Notes under the pieces: model-generated
Told to the model about the DNA's origin: nothing
The model's database searches: none
The model's input: only the letters and a program-made list of their open reading frames with translations
DNA from: Paracoccus mutanolyticus
GTDB lineage: Bacteria; Pseudomonadota; Alphaproteobacteria; Rhodobacterales; Rhodobacteraceae
Assembly: GCF_003285265.1 (NCBI RefSeq)
Contig: NZ_CP030239.1
Coordinates: forward strand, 2,587,501 to 2,651,500
Length of the DNA stretch: 64,000 nucleotides
Direction of reading: 5' to 3'
Translations under genes and position numbers: made by a program
Part shown: positions 8,532 through 18,277 of the stretch, in pieces
How the letters are laid out: every line of letters starts with the position of its first letter
Position numbering within the stretch: position 1 is the first letter of the stretch

Positions 8532-8773
8532 GACGATGGCGCAGGACTACAAGCTGCACTTCGCGCGGTGGAACCAGTTGAATCCTGCACTTCGCGCGGT
8601 GGAACCAGTTGAATCACCCGCTCAATGCCTGGGTGCGTGATCGTCGCGAATGGCAGGGGTGGCAGGAATACCGGCCGCTCCGGGATGACTTCAACCGGCC
8701 CTTCATCTTCTCGGTCATGGCTACCACGAACCCGATACCTGGCTGTAGTCGGCAGGCAGGTTGTGCGCCTTCC
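8530..8773 (+). pseudogene. N-terminal fragment of a GIY-YIG-type phage protein
   Basis: From ATG 8530 the frame reads MTMAQDYKLHFARWNQLN. After a 31-bp tandem duplication it continues HPLNAWVRDRREWQGWQEYR, PLRDDFNRPFIFSVM and, after a frame change, GYHEPDTWL before a stop. This pattern ('W.GW.....NDFNR.YI.S....HEPDTWLFGG') precedes the GIY-YIG domain in nuclease-family proteins. The nuclease domain itself lies on the opposite strand at 7378-7530. Confidence 0.55.
8554..8615 (+). repeat. 31-bp perfect tandem duplication
   Basis: The 31 bases at 8554-8584 are repeated exactly at 8585-8615. The duplication breaks the GIY-YIG-type frame. A single undivided copy of the same sequence is present inverted at 20612-20663. 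Confidence 0.9.
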
Positions 8774-8827
8774 GGACCTTGTAGCCTGTTCCGCGCCAGT
8801 CCCTCCTGTCGTTCTCATCAGGCTTGT

Positions 8828-9097
8828 TCAGCCCGTCACCTTCCATTGTGGAAGGGTTATGCGAACCTGCTTGTCTAGCTGGTCCAGCATCTTGTTGAGG
8901 CGCGTAGCCTCTTGCATCGCCGCCCGCTTGGCCTCGGGGTCGCTAAGGTCGCGTTCCTCGATTTCTTGAAGGCGTTGCTTGATCGGTCGGCGGCCGGGGT
9001 TGACCGTTATGCCAAACAGCTTCATCAGCCAATCGTCGCCTTCTTCCGGTTCAAATATGATCGGCAGCTTAGACGAAAGGTCTCTTGTTCCGCTCAC
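8828..9097 (-). CDS. Hypothetical protein, 89 residues
   Basis: An open frame with protein-like composition (acidic and charged, few Arg/Pro runs). It starts MSGTRDLSSKLPIIFEPEEG, continues DDWLMKLFGITVNPGRRPIK and QRLQEIEERDLSDPEAKRAA, and ends in QWKVTG. The middle third (about residues 37-75) should form a coiled coil. I do not recognise the family. There is no signal peptide or membrane segment. It lies among phage-like pieces and may be a phage structural or regulatory protein, but that is inference. Confidence 0.5.
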   Translation of the reverse strand: MSGTRDLSSKLPIIFEPEEGDDWLMKLFGITVNPGRRPIKQRLQEIEERDLSDPEAKRAAMQEATRLNKMLDQLDKQVRITLPQWKVTG

Positions 9098-9659
9098 CAG
9101 GTACCGTGGGCATGGTCTGCATGCCGAGATAGGCCAAAGCGAGGGCGTCTGTCAGCCGACACATTCAAGCCGTCGATCCCGAAAGGGGTCTGAAACCCGA
9201 TCCGGTTGATGCCGCCCGGGATGGTCCGGTCCATGACGTGGATCTGCCGCGATCCGTCGACACCAGAACCCCTCCAGCGGGGCCGAAAGCCCATCTGCGG
9301 CGAAATGCCCGTCGTCGTCGGTGTGGCCGAAGTCGGCATAGTTCGGGCTGGAAGCGGACTGGGTGCTGAACGGGACCGCGGATGACGATCAGCCGCTCCG
9401 AGAGCATCGCCATCAGCCGGTCTTCGGCCACGCGTCGTTGCGAAAGCAGCGTTTCCGGGCTCGATCACCTCGACCCGCTCGAGCCGATGGCGCGGACAAG
9501 CCCTGCGCATGGCAATCTCGCCGAGCCAGGTACGCCGTTGACGATGTCGATCATCTTCTGAACCATCTCGTAGTGCTGGCGCCATTTGCGTTCTGCGAGC
9601 GGCAGACCTCGCGCTCGGCCTCGGTGCTAGATCATGTCGAGCCGCCGCTGTCGGCGATC
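9098..9659. other. No recognised gene; broken minus-strand frames
   Basis: Patches such as REVCRSQNAKWRQHYEMVQK (about 9560-9620) and MDRTIPGGINRIGFQTPFGI (about 9175-9234) look coding on the minus strand but lie in different frames and match no family I know. Confidence 0.3.
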
Positions 9660-9834
9660 TGCCCGATCCACCAGCCTGGACCGCGGATAGGTCTTGAGGT
9701 TGAGCGATGCCCAGGCAGGCCAGGCGCACTGCCGCTGCCCGATGGTCGACGGCGCCCGAGTGCTTGGGGCATTCGACCTCGTAATCCATCACCAGCCCGT
9801 CGGCGAGGTGGATCGCCTCGTGCGTGCACAGGCC
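9660..9834 (-). pseudogene. Rieske [2Fe-2S] ferredoxin fragment
   Basis: The minus strand reads LCTHEAIHLADGLVMDYEVE, CPKHSGAVD, and after a shift NLKTYP. The C-x-H ... C-x-x-H ligand set of a Rieske cluster is complete, with the spacing of small bacterial Rieske ferredoxins that serve ring-hydroxylating or related oxygenases. About 45-55 codons survive; the N-terminus is missing and it is frameshifted after the second ligand pair. Confidence 0.6.
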
Positions 9835-11225
9835 CGCGTGCAGTAGACCGCGCGGGTCGGGATCGCCTTTTCCAGGCCGGCGTGGCCTCGAGGTCGTGCC
9901 CGATCATCCTGGTGCTTGTCACGGGCGCGTTCGGGGCGACGCAGCAGCGTCTCGACCCGGGCGGGCAGGCTTTCGCGCTATCGCGCGCTGCAGCATGATC
10001 AGGTCGGCTGCGGATCCTTGAACATGCGCTTCTGGCCGCTTTCTCGACGGCGGCGCCGGCGGCGTGAACCGTGCGCAGGCGTCCACCGCCATCGGCGGCG
10101 GCAGTTCATAGCCATCATCGCAGTTGCACCAATCAAGGCCGAGGATGCGCTCTGCGGCCAGCCGAGCTTGTATCGGGAGTGGAGGCGCCGATGTGACGCC
10201 AAGTGCTTCTGACTTTGGGCGAGGCATTGCTGCCTACTCGCCGCGCTCAAGCATGATCCGCTGTTTCGACGGTTTCTTGCCTGATACACCCGGTCCCGCC
10301 ATGACGCATTTCCGGGTTCATAGCTCGGTCGTCAACGACCGCTCGATGCTATAGCCAGGCTAGGACTCGACCATGACAGACAGGAATGCCGAGAAGCCGC
10401 GTCGCCATCTATCTGAAGACCGTGAAGGCCTGCCCCCCCTACGGGCCGGGCGCATCCATGGTGCTGGCCGCCCACATCGCTCGCACATGCTGCGACAATC
10501 CTAGATGCGGGCGTGCGCTCCGCTGTGCCGATCTCGGGCGCACCCACAGCTTCTTCCTCTTCCGGATTGCAGTGTGCCGATGGTAATGCAGGCGGCTTCC
10601 CCGCAGTCGCAGGCACAGAGCCCCCGCGGCCGTCATCGATTCTGACACCCCACCGCAATGAGCTGCCCGAACCGTCTACCTGTCGATCTGCGTGTCGGTG
10701 GTCATGGGTTGCCTTCCTGTCGGTTTCTTGTTGTCCCCGCAGGATCGCCCCGAACGGGGATTGCGCCAAACAGAATGAATCGCGCATCCTGTTCGAAAAT
10801 ACTGCACACGGAGCCTGCACCATGTCGGCCTTCTCGCGTTCGCTAGAACCGGGTCCTGGCCCGGCCGAGATCCACCACGTCGAGGAAGCCGGCATAGGAC
10901 AGCAGCTCGATGTAGTCGTTCGGGCTTGGCTGCCGCGGCGGCAGCGATGGGCCGCGATGGTCCGATCCGGCCGCCGGGTCTCGGCCTTGAGGCGATCCTC
11001 GGACCAACTAGGCCGCAACATGGCGGCGTTGTAGCCGCAGATCGCTTCCCAGGCCTCGTCGAGGCTGAGCCGGCCATCATGCGCCTGACGGAGGTAGTGC
11101 CCGATCGCAGCGCTGGCCCCGTGGAACCGGGTCCAGTCATCCCGGGCCGTCGCCGCCGAGCCTGGTCCATCCAGTCCAGGCAAGCTGCCCAAGCCGCTCC
11201 TGCGCCTCGCGCATGATCTCGCGCC
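9835..11225. other. No recognised gene in about 1.4 kb
   Basis: Minus-strand frames include an unrecognised 102-codon frame at 9919-10227 (starting MPRPKSEALGVTSAPPLPIQ) and a coding-like patch at 10980-11141 (DDWTRFHGASAAIGHYLRQA, then HDGRLSLDEAWEAICGYNAA). Another short patch, NDYIELLSYAGFLDVVDLG at about 10860-10920, ends at a stop. None could be assigned. Confidence 0.3.
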
Positions 11226-11315
11226 GTGACGGGCAAGGGCGCGCAGATCAGCGTCTCGATGTTCGACGTGATGGCCGACTGGCTGACCGTGCCGCTTCTG
11301 AATCATGAAGTCGCG
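11226..11315 (+). pseudogene. CaiB/BaiF family CoA-transferase fragment
   Basis: The plus frame reads MTGKGAQISVSMFDVMADWL then TVPLLNHE. This matches the block of type III CoA-transferases around the catalytic region ('G.G..IDVSMFD...DWL'). About 28-30 codons; flanked by unrelated sequence on both sides. Confidence 0.55.
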
Positions 11316-12186
11316 GCCAGTCGCGCCGGCCGCTGGGCAGGCGCAGCCCTCCATCCGCCGTGCGTGCGGCTTCAGCGCCGGGATCGGCCCGCCTCGTCCA
11401 CCTGCATGCCGCCGCAGCGCGGCGCGATGGCGGCCTTGGCGCGCGGCAAGCGGTCATAGGGCTCATTCCTTCCGAAACGCCGGATATGTGACACGGACAC
11501 GCCGCGCGCGGCAGCATGTGCGCGGCGTCGCCCGGGCTGGTCGCCTCGATGCGAAGCTCCCGCACGCCCGCGCGATCTGGCGCAGATACTCCCCGTGGAA
11601 GCCGATGGCGAACCCCCCCGCGCCTCGATGGCTGGCCCGTCAAGCTGGAAACGCTGACCGACCGCCGCTACGAGCCGCTGCTGGCCGAGCGCCATCGCTG
11701 GCAGGATGGGCAGGCGGTTGCGTTCGAGGGACAGGATGGCATAGCCCGCAACATTCCCGGGCATGCATGACCGGCAGTAGCCGAGCGGGTGCCGTCGATG
11801 GTTAGCACCAGGTCGGGCATTAATGCGTTCAAGGCGCGCTTCTGTCTTTCCTCGACCGGTCCGAGCCAGTCCTGTTGCTCACACGACCAGCCGCGCCAGC
11901 GCAGCGCCAAGCGCCGACGGGAAGCCCACAGCACGGCCGTCATCATGGCGACCTGCCCCATGCCGCCCGCCGTCGAGCCCCGGCGAGCCGGCCGTGATCC
12001 CCGGTCAGGAAGATGCCGATCAGGTAATAGCGCCGTTTCCTCGGTCGAGATGGCAAATCGCACGCGTCGACAACCGACCAGCGCGGCCTCGCGCCTGGCA
12101 GGCACGCAGTCTCCTCGGCGGCCTCGGCCATCTGCGGCAGGCTCGTTCCCCAGATCGGCGCCGTGACATGCCGCCGGGAACTGTTC
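11316..12186. other. No recognised gene
   Basis: GC-rich sequence with overlapping Arg-rich frames on both strands. Short coding-like patches occur (for example RYEPLLAERHRWQDGQAVAF on the plus strand at about 11670-11730), but no family is recognisable. Confidence 0.3.
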
Positions 12187-12387
12187 ATCAAATCCTTTCT
12201 TGCCCAGGTCGACGCCTTCGTCTCTCCTTCGCGCTTCCTGTTGAAGCGCTTTCAGGACTGGGGCCTGCCCCGTGAAAGGCTGGTGATGATCGAGAATGGC
12301 CTGGATGGCGGACCGGTCGCCCAGGCGCGCGCCCTGCCGCCGGGCGGACGGCGCAACCGCTTCGCCTATTTCGGACAGCTCAACCGG
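12187..12387 (+). pseudogene. Glycosyltransferase fragment (GT4-like)
   Basis: The plus frame reads IKSFLAQVDAFVSPSRFLLK, RFQDWGLPRERLVMIENGLD, GGPVAQARALPPGGRRNRFA, YFGQLN. The 'D.fv.pS.fl...f...G.p...i.vi.NG' string followed by 'FaYfGqln' is typical of family-4 glycosyltransferases between the two Rossmann lobes. The donor-binding C-terminal E-x7-E region is absent. Confidence 0.6.
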
Positions 12388-13189
12388 GATCGTGTCCCGG
12401 CGCTCGATGACAGGATAGGCGAGCAGCCGCGACGGCGATGGCAGGCCTGCCAAGGCCGCGATCACGCCGGCCTCTGCAGGAGCGATAGCACAGGCCCTTC
12501 CGACACCTCCGTTGATCAGGTGGCCGCAGATGCGCGATTTCGGAGACAACGCCCGGCCGATCCGACTGGATCGCCATCTGCGCAATGATCGATGGCGCCT
12601 AGGTGCAGGCGATACCAGGGACGCTGGCCGGCCAGCCGTCCAGTCGGCGGCACAGGTGCTGGCGGCAACGCGCCAAGCCCGGGCCGAAATCGTGTGTCGG
12701 TGCAGCCGCCGGGTCCCCATCGGATCAGCTGGTCGCCGCGCAGGTTGGGCCGTCGTCATCCATCTCGTCTCGGCGTATGGATCCAAGGGCGTCGCGGCCG
12801 GGTCTGACCGTCCTGCGGCGCTAAGCTCCTCCTTCGGCGGAAAGGACCCAAGGGGTCATCCTCATGAGGATGGCGCTGGTATTCCAGGCGCAGGTCCTCG
12901 AGCGACCCTTCTTCGACCGACCAGGTTCCCAGGCCGGTGGCGTAGAGCCGGATCAGGATATCGCGCTGTTCCCGGATATTCGGCGTGGTCCGATCGACAT
13001 ACTGGCGCGTCGTGTGGATGGCCGAGGCATCTGATTGCCCCGGCCAGGGGCAGGCGCCGCGCCAGATTTCCAGTCCGGCCGCGCCTTGACGGGTTAGGGG
13101 GCCACTCACCCGGACACTCGCCGGCTCGGCCAATCGCAGTTCGCCTCGCCAGCCCGGGCGGCGATCACGCCAAACTGCAAAGCGTCGCT
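12388..13189. other. No recognised gene
   Basis: A minus-strand patch at about 12860-13010 reads TRQYVDRTTPNIREQRDILI then RLYATGLGTWSVEEGSLEDL and looks coding. I cannot assign it. The rest looks non-coding. Confidence 0.3.
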
Positions 13190-13470
13190 ATTCCCGGACA
13201 CCGCCGTTGCCGTTGCCGTAGCACGCCGCCGTAGCCGTCGCCGTTGCCGTCGCCGCCGCCGTAGCCGCGCCGTTGCCGTAGCCGTAGCCGTAGCCGTTGC
13301 CGCTGTCCGATACCTCGTTCTCGTTACGCCGAATGCGCCGGGCCATCTGCCGTTCGGCGCCCCGGGCCTACAGCAGCAGGTCCGTGCCGCCGCCGCAGCG
13401 AGCCGTCGCCGAAGCCGTAGCCGTAGCCGTACCGCTGCCGTTGCCGTCGCCGTCGGCGTCGCAGAAGCCG
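13190..13470 (-). repeat. Degenerate GCCGTA/GCCGTT hexanucleotide tract encoding Tyr/Asn-Gly repeats
   Basis: The plus strand holds many GCCGTA, GCCGTT and GCCGTC units, in blocks at about 13197-13310 and 13385-13460. On the minus strand these are TAC-GGC, AAC-GGC and GAC-GGC codons, so the intact frame would read as (Y/N/D)-G repeats (for example DSGNGYGYGYGNG near 13290). Several frame changes break it. Long DGYG-type repeats are known in some phage or phage-adjacent alphaproteobacterial proteins. As it stands there is no continuous gene. Confidence 0.65.
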
Positions 13471-13677
13471 AAGGCGTGTTCCACCGCCCTGCCCCGGCGC
13501 TATGGCCCCGTGCGGTATCCGGCGTCGTATCCCGCAAAGCTTCCTGATCTCGCGTCGTCCATGGCAGGCCGGGATAAGCACCCATGCCCCACCGCAAGCA
13601 ATCCCGCACGCAGCTCTGAAAACGATTACTTTGAAAGCAAGAAGCGGAGTGCCGAGGGGTCTCGCTCGTGATGTCTC

Positions 13678-13917
13678 ATGGCTACGATTCACCGCGCACA
13701 TGGGCTGCGCATCATCATCTTCACGGACGATCACGAGCCAGCCCATGTGCATGCGTTCGGGGACGGTCAGGCCAAGATCAACCTGATCGGACTTGGTGGT
13801 GCCCCAGTCCTTGTCTGGGCCGAAGGCATGAAGGCGAATGATCTGCGTCGCGCCATGCAGATCGTCCGTGACGAGCAGGCGCAGTTTCTTGCCAGATGGG
13901 GGAATCCCGAAGGCTTC
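13678..13917 (+). pseudogene. DUF4160 family protein, domain intact but end lost
   Basis: From ATG 13678: MATIHRAHGLRIIIFTDDHE, PAHVHAFGDGQAKINLIGLG, then LRRAMQIVRDEQAQFLARWG. This is a complete DUF4160 core (about 80 residues), a small cytosolic family often encoded next to DUF2442 proteins in mobile DNA; its function is not established. After ARWG the normal stop is missing and the frame runs on into unrelated sequence as far as 14685. No DUF2442 partner is visible. Confidence 0.6.
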
Positions 13918-14812
13918 GAACCGCCGCTTCGGCCCGCTTCCCGAACAGTTTTCCCAACATGTGAACTTGATCCTTTTGCAAGGCCCGGGACCGCCGGGCG
14001 CGGTGGTGAAAGAAAGGGTGCTGGCCGTCCGGACGGGAGGGAGAGACCTGGCCGGCGGCCAGCCAGTCAGGGTGCGACGCTTCAGGCGCACCCATCCGTG
14101 GGCAGGGCGAAGCCGCCACCAATCGCGCGCGTATTCTGCCGTCACGCCACCGTCGGGTTGACCAACGTGTTCAGCCCGCTCTTTCGCCCGTTCGCAAATC
14201 GACAAGATAATCGCCAACATGATCCTTCCCTCCGTCAGATCGAGCCACCAGATCGCGCGCTTGCGCGGCGGTCGGGGCCGGAAGTCCAGAAGGGCAGACT
14301 GATCGACGCTGCGGACGACCAGCCACAGGCCCAGCCCAGCTGCGCGAAGAATGGCCGGCTGGACGACGCTCAGCGATCCGCGTCCCGCCCGCCCCCGCCT
14401 TCCTTGATGCGCTGCGCGCCGTTGTCGGGGCCCAGCATGTGCTGGCGGCCCGAATCTGCTTCCTGCCGGGGGTCGTCGGCTGCCAGGGCAGAGCGCATGC
14501 GATGGATCCTGGGGCGTCCTCGACGCGGATCGCAGGTCGGCGCGGCTTCGTCGCACCGCTTCATACAAGGAAAAATAACAACGCCACTTACAACACTAAC
14601 GAGCGGCCCAAGCCAAGATGTTTCGCAGGTCACGGCCCTGGTGCCTGGTGAGCGTCGGGCAGTCGAGCAGTTGTCGCGAGTCTGACTTCCAGCAGGATGA
14701 GCGCCGCTCGAATGACCCCGTCGCTGCCTTGGCGGCAAAAGAAATCCCGCCGAGTCGGAGGGACTGGCCGGCAGGTGACGGCAAGTCGTGGCTTCTCTCG
14801 GCCGAGGGTTAA
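13918..14812. other. No recognised gene
   Basis: The run-on of the DUF4160 frame and overlapping minus-strand frames are Arg/Pro/Ser-rich and show no recognisable domain. Confidence 0.3.
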
Positions 14813-14845
14813 AGCCCCGCCCTGCTGCTCGGGCAGAGCGGGGCT
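14813..14845 (-). terminator. GC-rich hairpin terminator
   Basis: Stem AGCCCCGC / GCGGGGCT (8 bp) with a further inner stem (CTGC/GCAG). On the minus strand it is followed by TTTAA, so it best serves minus-strand transcripts. Confidence 0.5.
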
Positions 14846-14901
14846 GCCGCATGCCAAGGGATACTGCGGCAGACCAAAACGGGTGACGGGCTGCGGGGGT
14901 T

Positions 14902-14966
14902 TCCGCTCACAAGAAAGCCCCCGAGCCTATGGGGGGGTCCGCTCACAAGAAAGCCCCCGAGCCTAT
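14902..14966. repeat. 29-bp direct repeat, two copies 36 bp apart
   Basis: The sequence TCCGCTCACAAGAAAGCCCC followed by CGAGCCTAT occurs at 14902-14930 and again, exactly, at 14938-14966. The second copy supplies the left arm of the hairpin at 14952-14979; the first copy has lost its right arm. Confidence 0.85.
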
Positions 14967-14979
14967 AAGGCCGGGGGCT
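14952..14979 (+). terminator. Strong hairpin, phage-type terminator
   Basis: Stem AGCCCCCG / CGGGGGCT plus inner GCC/GGC around a TATAA loop. No T run follows on the plus strand. It overlaps the second copy of the 29-bp direct repeat. Confidence 0.45.
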
Positions 14980-15410
14980 CCCCGTGGGGCCGTGCGCATT
15001 ACCCCACGGGGGATAAGCCGATTATGGATGCGGGGTTCCCATCATCCTCGCTGTGGCCCCGCCTGGGTGTGCGCACGGGCGGGGCCCTGCCGTAAGGCAG
15101 ATCACAGCTATGACACGGCTACGATGAACCGTCTATGAAATGTTAAGGAGGTCCGCCCCTGCGCAGGAGACCCGACGACACGCAGGGGCGATGTGCTCGA
15201 GACGCAGGGGCGATGTGCACCGAGAGCTCGTCCAGCGTGTAGCTGCCGATGATGGCCCTTGTCATCGATCACATTGATGATTCGCAAGGAAGCCGAAGAT
15301 AGCTGCAATTGCTACGATAACTCCGCACCGAACGATTGCTCGAGCAGCGACGGCAAGTGCTCGCAGCTACGTCCTGGCTCATTAGTTGGGACGTGCGGTC
15401 ACGTGGTCTC
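14980..15410. other. No gene; short direct repeats
   Basis: The 17-bp sequence ACGCAGGGGCGATGTGC occurs twice (about 15179-15195 and 15201-15217). No open frame with recognisable protein character is present. Confidence 0.4.
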
Positions 15411-15640
15411 CTATCGCTTCCGCCTGTTGCTCAACCTCTCCGCCACCTTCCGCGCGATGATGCCGGTGATCCGGCTGCGCTGGCGCCCGTCCGCGATGCC
15501 TTGGTACTCGTCAGCCAGGCGCGCCATCTGCTCCGGGGTGGCGCCCATGGCCTGGATCGTCAGCACGACCATCGCCGCGCCCGCGTCCTGCGTCTCGAAA
15601 GCTCTGCCTTGAGGGCGGCGATGCGTTCGGCGTCGGTCAT
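15411..15640 (-). CDS. Small hypothetical protein, one frameshift
   Basis: It starts at ATG (complement of 15638-15640) with MTDAERIAALKAEL. After one lost base near 15600 it continues ETQDAGAAMVVLTIQAMGAT, PEQMARLADEYQGIADGRQR, and ends NRRKR. About 76 residues, mostly helical, no signal peptide. It overlaps the stop of the upstream small gene by four bases, as in compact phage operons. The family is unknown to me. Confidence 0.5.
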
Positions 15641-15855
15641 GCGTCATCCTTCAAGACGTCTGCCCAGTCGTGCAGCATCCGGGCCGCGCCGAAATCCCCA
15701 TGCTTCTCGCGTTCGTCGGCTAGGCCGATGATGTACCGCGGCAGTTCTGCCATAGGGATAGCGCCCTTGTTCTCAGTCTGGAGCTTCAACAGTCCTAGTA
15801 TCGCGCCCACCGCGATGGCAACTTGTCCGACTTCCTCGCCCTCAAGATCAATCAC
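15637..15855 (-). CDS. Small hypothetical protein, 72 residues
   Basis: A complete frame from a GTG (complement of 15853-15855), with a GGGAGGT ribosome site 5-6 nt upstream, to a TGA overlapping the next gene. It begins (M)IDLEGEEVGQVAIAVGAILG then LLKLQTENKGAIPMAELPRY. It is helical and acidic, with no membrane anchor. Translational coupling with the next small gene suggests a two-gene unit of phage or mobile origin. No family recognised. Confidence 0.55.
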   Translation of the reverse strand: MIDLEGEEVGQVAIAVGAILGLLKLQTENKGAIPMAELPRYIIGLADEREKHGDFGAARMLHDWADVLKDDA

Positions 15856-17277
15856 GGCTTACCTCCCGCGCGCCACCTCTCGCGCGATGATAGCGCTCGT
15901 CATTGGAACGTTCAGTAGGGCTCTCCAGTCGGCCGGCAGAGCCCCACATCGCCGGCCCATTTGAGCTGCTGGATGTGGCAGGTTTCCGAGGTGGGGTGCA
16001 GGCTGAGATAGTTGCGAAAAGCCCCGGCTTGTCCACACGCTGCCTGCTTGCGCCAAGCGTTGCCGTCGGCACCTCGAAGATGCAGCGTCGAGCGTCTTCC
16101 TCGGGGATGCCTGCCATGCGCCAGGGGGCATAGTCATGCCGCTCGCCCCGTGCCACACGGCCCGGCGCCATGCTGTCCAGAAGTATCGCACCCGCATCCC
16201 TGTCCATCTCAGCTCGGGCGACCGGCGCGGGCATGCAGGCCTTCGCGCCTCCGGGGAGGGATCATGAGCGGCACGCCGCGTCGCGCCGCCAGGCCGGCCG
16301 CGGCAACCGCGGACCGGCGCACCATCCCAAAGACGGGCAACGCTTGCCCTTCGACATGTCCTCGCGTTCCGAGCGCTCCTTGACCATGCGTCAGGATTTC
16401 TGCCCAAGCCGTTGGCAGGTGCGTCCCATTTCGTACCGATGATTTCGCGGTTTATCCCCTGTGCGGCGCGCACCTGCACCGCGTTCAGCGTGCCAGTTTA
16501 GTTCGTCGAAGGCTCGAAGCTCTTGGAAGTAGTCACAAGAGACCTTCAAGGTGACGAGGCGGAGGTCCCCTAGTTGACGTAATGGGGGAGTTCCCCATTA
16601 GTGATTTATGGACCAGTTCATCGCAGAAGGTCGAAGTCCTGCACCGAAGCGATGGCGGCACGCGCTGATCGTTTTTCGGCGCTGGCCTCACTGGACGTCT
16701 GCGGCGGCTGGGAGCTGCAGGAAGGCAAACCGCGGGGCTCGTCGCCCGCACCGCGAGGCCGGAATAGACGCAGCGAAACGACTGCCCCCCCTGCGGCCGC
16801 CGGCGGCATGATGGCCTGTGCCCGCACGGTCACCTTCGGACAGGAACTGATCGGCGAGGCCCGGTCAGCGACTGTCTCGCCTCCCGCGCAATCTGACCTT
16901 TCAGCAAATGCGCCAGTCTTTTTCGCCAAATGCAACGCGAGGCATTGCTTGCGGCTCTCCGACGAGGCGGAGACTCCGCTGGAAGACAACGGCGCGCCCG
17001 CGCCTGTCCTCGCCCCAAACCGAGGCGCCGGGCCGCGTGTCACGCCATGGCACGGCCGAAGATACGTCACCCATGGCGCCGCGCGAGTCTGCGCACCGCA
17101 GGAGGTCAGCGCCGGTATCGAGCGCGCATGATAGGCCGGTGAGGTCGCGCGCCGGCCGAACGACCCCAACGCGGTCCCGGTGACGATACGCGGCACCCTC
17201 CAGTCCCTCGATCGCTGCCGCCGCCCAGGCGCTGGGCGTCTGCCTAGCACGATCAGCGGGCACTTTCGGCTGCATGG
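15856..17277. other. No recognised gene in about 1.4 kb
   Basis: Coding-like patches on the minus strand (for example ERHDYAPWRMAGIPEEDARR near 16110-16170 and YLSLHPTSETCHIQQLKWAG near 15960-16020) sit in different frames and match nothing I recognise. The remainder is Arg/Pro-rich shadow sequence. It contains the AT-rich palindrome at 16580-16600. Confidence 0.3.
16580..16600. promoter_or_regulatory. Perfect palindrome TAATGGGG-N5-CCCCATTA
   Basis: An 8-bp inverted repeat with a GAGTT spacer, in an otherwise featureless stretch. It could be an operator or a small terminator (no T run). No adjacent gene can be named. Confidence 0.35.
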
Positions 17278-17505
17278 CACATCTCGACCGACGAGGTGTT
17301 CGGGTCCCTGGGCGACGACCGAGACGGGCATCACCGAGGATACGCCCTATGATCCGCGCAGCCCCTATTCGGCCAGCAAGGCCGCGTCCGACCATCTGGT
17401 CCGCGCCTGGCACGAGACCTATGGCGCTGCCGGTGGTGCTGACGACCTGTTCCACATTACGGACCGCGCGCGATCGGGTGCCGGTGGTGATCCTGAACGC
17501 GCACC
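17278..17505 (+). pseudogene. rfbB: dTDP-glucose 4,6-dehydratase (RfbB) fragment
   Basis: The plus strand reads HISTDEVFGSLGD, then after a shift TEDTPYDPRSPYSASKAASD and HLVRAWHETYG. In a third frame it reads PVVLTTCS and later VPVVILNA. These are the catalytic blocks of RfbB: HISTDEVFG with Thr-Asp-Glu, and YSASKA with Tyr-x3-Lys. The piece covers about 75 codons with at least three indels, and lacks the NAD-binding N-terminus and the C-terminus. No other sugar-nucleotide gene adjoins it. Confidence 0.7.
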
Positions 17506-17769
17506 GACTGGGCCATCACGTCGTCGGCCGCCCGGTTCCACCAACCTCGGGCTGGTCCCCCTTGTTTTACTCTTGCCCTTACAAACCCCCGGGGGGCTCC
17601 TCCATTTGTTCAGCGTTATCTCGTACGGACCCGTTGCTGACGGCTCGGCTGCTCGATATTGCACGGCTTTGCCGGGCCGCTGCGTGTGGGCGACAGCATC
17701 CGTGATGGTCCTTGTCCATTTCCAGCGTGCGTCCACCAGCCGTTTCGCTCCCCAGAAGGGGGTCGTCCG

Positions 17770-17907
17770 GTGGTGAATCCTGCCTTGCAACCCGCCCCGG
17801 CCGCTGCCACCGGCAGCGCAATCGCGATCGAGGCGGTTTCGCACCGCTTCGATCTGGAAGGCGCCCCATTGCCGGTGCTGGACAATGTCTCGGTCGCGGT
17901 CGAGCCA
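17770..17907 (+). pseudogene. ABC transporter ATPase N-terminal fragment (nitrate/sulfonate type)
   Basis: From GTG 17770: (M)VNPALQPAPAAATGSAIAI then EAVSHRFDLEGAPLPVLDNV and SVAVEP. This is the first beta-strand region of SsuB/TauB/NrtD-type ATPases ('hrf....g..vldnvsl.v.pGE'). The sequence departs exactly where the Walker A segment should begin. Confidence 0.5.
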
Positions 17908-18087
17908 ACCCAACCAGCATCAGGAAAGAGCGTGCAGACATGGCTCTTTCCGATCTGCTGCCCCAAGCTGCGCTACCGCGAAGCCGGTACTGCAATTCTC
18001 ACCAATGACAAGCATCCCTGCAATGATCGAAATTCAGAGCGGAAGAAGACTCACACTGCAGACCACACCACCCAAGATACTTCCAAC

Positions 18088-18219
18088 GATGAACAGGCCC
18101 GTCACCTTGGCCACGACGGGCAGCTCTGACCGTCGCATCAGCGCCAGGCCGATCGCCATCGGCATCCCCAGCACGCTGGTTGCAACGAACAGGAACAAGG
18201 TCAGGCAAAGCCCGCCCCA
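18088..18219 (-). pseudogene. Polar amino-acid ABC permease fragment
   Basis: The minus frame reads WGGLCLTLFLFVATSVLGMP, MAIGLALMRRSELPVVAKVT, GLFI. This is the start of the permease core in AapM/GltJ-type proteins ('WGGL.LTL.l......lPlgi.LALgRRS.lP'). The conserved EAA loop is not present; the frame then continues in unrelated sequence. Confidence 0.6.
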
Positions 18220-18277
18220 CTGTTCCTCACCGGCACTTCGGGCCAATACCCGCGGCATCTCGCCGCCTGACCTGACC

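Noticed and set aside
12855..12880. Sequence shared with 24010-24030 (GGGTCATCCTCATG)
   Set aside because: Only about 14 bases are common; too short to claim a repeat, though both lie in disturbed sequence.
14902..14966. Possible CRISPR array
   Set aside because: Only two repeats with a 7-nt spacer and no cas genes; the repeat is part of a terminator hairpin.
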